From NCBI GenBank assembly GCA_007130585.1, contig SLSE01000176.1, positions 1-7,876 on the forward strand: DNA of 7,876 bases, given 5' to 3'. This stretch comes from Syntrophomonadaceae bacterium. Lineage in GTDB: Bacteria; Bacillota; Dethiobacteria; DTU022. The notes beneath the pieces were generated by a model. The model had not been told where the DNA came from. It worked only from the letters and a program-made list of their open reading frames with translations, and ran no database searches. Shown in pieces: positions 6,918 through 7,876 of this stretch. The stretch's first letter is position 1. Every line of letters begins with the position of its first letter. The translations under genes and the position numbers were made by a program.

Positions 6918-7562
6918 ATGCGGATACTATTGGCAGATGATCATCCCCTTTTCCGCCAGGGCCTGAAAGCCCTGCTGGATGCCGAAGAAGGCATCGAGGT
7001 TGTGGGAGAAGCCAACGACGGCGGAGAAGCCGTTAACCTGGCCAGGGACTTGAACCCGGACGTAGTAATTATGGATATTTCCATGCCCGGTTACTGCGGG
7101 TTGGAAGCAACCCGGCAAATCAAGGAGTTTTTCCCAAACACAAAAGTGCTCGTTCTCTCCGTGCATTCCGACAATGCCTATGTGGACCAGGCCCTCAAAG
7201 CCGGGGCATCAGGCTATGTGCATAAAGATGCGGTTTACGATGAGCTGGCCATCGCCCTGGAAGCCATAAAAAAAGAAATGCCTTACCTGAGCCCGACCGT
7301 GCTTCAGCCGGTAATCATGAGCTACATACAGTCGTCACCCGCTGCCGGGGCATTGGCCCTGTATGACAAGCTAACCGACAGGGAAAAGGAAGTTTTCAAG
7401 CTGATGATCAAAAACCGCAGCCGGCTGGTCATTGCCGAAACCTTACACATCAGCCCAAAAACCGTGGACAGGCACAGGAGCAACCTCCTGAAGAAGTTAA
7501 ACATTCACCGGGAAACTGATTTGCTGGAGTTCGCCGCCCTGGTCGGCCTGGCAAAATCCTGA
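6918..7562 (+). CDS. NarL/FixJ family response regulator (REC-LuxR HTH)
   Basis: DNA-binding output protein of the operon, 214 residues, the usual family length. REC (1-120): acidic D7/D8, phospho-acceptor D53 in VIMDISMPG, S81 at the conserved Thr/Ser position, K103. LuxR-type helix-turn-helix (about 150-207): LTDREKEVF scaffold, with the recognition region SPKTVDRHRSNLLKKL (179-194). Phosphorylation of D53 is expected to drive dimerisation and DNA binding; the partner kinase is most likely the preceding HisKA_3 fusion, because NarL regulators pair with HisKA_3 kinases. GAGGTG (6902-6907) ten bases upstream supports the ATG, and the gap to the preceding gene is only 17 bases. The scaffold segment usually reading GKSNKEIA is NRSRLVIA here, an ordinary variation. 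Target genes are unknown; its own promoter, the divergent aminotransferase and the downstream membrane gene are the natural candidates. Confidence 0.95.
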   Translation: MRILLADDHPLFRQGLKALLDAEEGIEVVGEANDGGEAVNLARDLNPDVVIMDISMPGYCGLEATRQIKEFFPNTKVLVLSVHSDNAYVDQALKAGASGYVHKDAVYDELAIALEAIKKEMPYLSPTVLQPVIMSYIQSSPAAGALALYDKLTDREKEVFKLMIKNRSRLVIAETLHISPKTVDRHRSNLLKKLNIHRETDLLEFAALVGLAKS

Positions 7563-7597
7563 AACAAGACCCTTGAGGAAGTAGTCGCTAAAAAGGA

Positions 7598-7620
7598 AAA
7601 GCCCCCGGGTAAAGGGCTTT
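7598..7620 (+). terminator. Rho-independent-like hairpin after the response regulator
   Basis: AAAGCCC (7598-7604) pairs with GGGCTTT (7614-7620) around a 9-base loop, 35 bases after the regulator stop. The T-run is short (TTTATT), so termination strength is uncertain; the A-rich side just before it (7590-7600) would make it partly bidirectional. Confidence 0.6.
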
Positions 7621-7622
7621 AT

Positions 7623-7638
7623 TGCCTGATAACAGGCA
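7623..7638 (+). terminator. Second short hairpin in tandem with the terminator
   Basis: TGCCTG (7623-7628) and CAGGCA (7633-7638) form a perfect 6-bp stem with a 4-base loop ATAA. It starts three bases after the first hairpin and has no T-run, so it may stabilise the 3' end rather than terminate. Confidence 0.4.
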
Positions 7639-7640
7639 GG

Positions 7641-7702
7641 CAGATCATAAACTTTTGGGTAATGTGCTCATAGATCTGTGGGCAGCAGATTGATTATGAT
7701 CT
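7641..7702. repeat. Overlapping inverted repeats upstream of the right-edge gene
   Basis: CAGATC (7641-7646) is inverse to GATCTG (7673-7678), and the overlapping AGATCATAA (7642-7650) is inverse to TTATGATCT (7694-7702, 9 bp perfect). The two pairings share an arm and exclude each other in RNA. The outer arm ends two bases before the -35 of the next promoter. It could be an operator region or an extended 3' structure of the signalling transcript. Confidence 0.35.
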
Positions 7703-7704
7703 TA

Positions 7705-7732
7705 TTGATACAAGCTGATAACCGTATATATA
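7705..7732 (+). promoter_or_regulatory. Promoter of the right-edge gene
   Basis: -35 TTGATA (7705-7710, five of six) and -10 TATATA (7727-7732, four of six) with a 16-base spacer; TATACA (7729-7734) at 18 bases is an alternative -10. Start of transcription would be near 7740, about 30 bases before the ATG. Confidence 0.5.
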
Positions 7733-7770
7733 CACACTAATACCCGGGCACCAAATTTAAGGAGATGCAC

Positions 7771-7876
7771 ATGAAACCGGACAATCAGCTTTTCGGGGCA
7801 AAGCCCGTTTACATCTTGATCCTCATATTCTTGACGCTGCTGGCAGCCGGGGGACTGTACCTGCTAAGCCTGTATA
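7771..7876 (+). CDS. N-terminus of a membrane-anchored protein (3' end outside window)
   Basis: Thirty-five codons are visible before the window ends. After MKPDNQLFGAKP comes a hydrophobic run of about 20 residues (13-35, VYILILIFLTLLAAGG then LYLLSLY), an uncleaved signal anchor or first membrane helix. An AAGGAG Shine-Dalgarno (7759-7764) six bases before the ATG makes the start reliable. Too little is visible to name a family. It has its own promoter and sits behind tandem hairpins, so it need not be co-transcribed with the signalling operon, though it may be one of its targets. Confidence 0.75.
   Translation, partial: MKPDNQLFGAKPVYILILIFLTLLAAGGLYLLSLY

Noticed and set aside
1..7876. 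Mobile element, CRISPR array, phage or defence system
   Set aside because: No transposase, integrase, spaced direct repeats, or toxin/nuclease pair is seen; base use is uniform across the genes.

Overview
The window looks like chromosomal DNA from a low-to-mid GC Gram-positive anaerobe, most likely a member of the Clostridia (Peptococcaceae/Desulfotomaculum-like). This rests on strong purine-rich Shine-Dalgarno sites (GGGAGG, GGGGGAGG, AAGGAG), A/T-rich sigma-A-type promoters between genes of roughly even base composition, and the protein families present. The taxon is an inference; there is no rRNA or marker gene. No mobile element, CRISPR array, tRNA or rRNA was seen.

Left part (1-1625, minus strand): a two-gene ABC export operon. 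The ATPase gene (732-1544) is read first, and the membrane permease (1-732, cut by the window edge) overlaps its stop codon by one base. A near-consensus extended -10 promoter precedes the ATPase, and a perfect 7-bp inverted repeat lies between promoter and ribosome binding site. Next is a plus-strand orphan gene for a small three-helix membrane protein resembling DUF5658 (1878-2360). It converges on a minus-strand class-III PLP-dependent aminotransferase (2445-3836) that has its own promoter.

Right part (4026-7620, plus strand): a three-gene signalling operon, divergent from the aminotransferase. In order it encodes a soluble PAS/HisKA/HATPase/REC hybrid histidine kinase, an unusual REC-HisKA_3-HATPase response-regulator/kinase fusion, and a NarL/FixJ-type response regulator with a LuxR-type DNA-binding domain. 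The genes are 30 and 17 bases apart, each with its own Shine-Dalgarno, and tandem hairpins follow the last. I infer a branched or multistep phosphorelay: the PAS kinase senses a cytoplasmic, possibly redox- or ligand-linked signal, its output modulates the REC-kinase fusion, and the NarL-type protein changes transcription. No HPt protein lies in the window.

Right edge (7705-7876): a promoter and the first 35 codons of a further protein with an N-terminal membrane segment, preceded by overlapping inverted repeats.

The most interesting parts are the REC-HisKA_3 fusion with an altered phosphatase motif, the cysteine-bearing PAS domain, and the dyad repeat between the divergent aminotransferase and kinase promoters.
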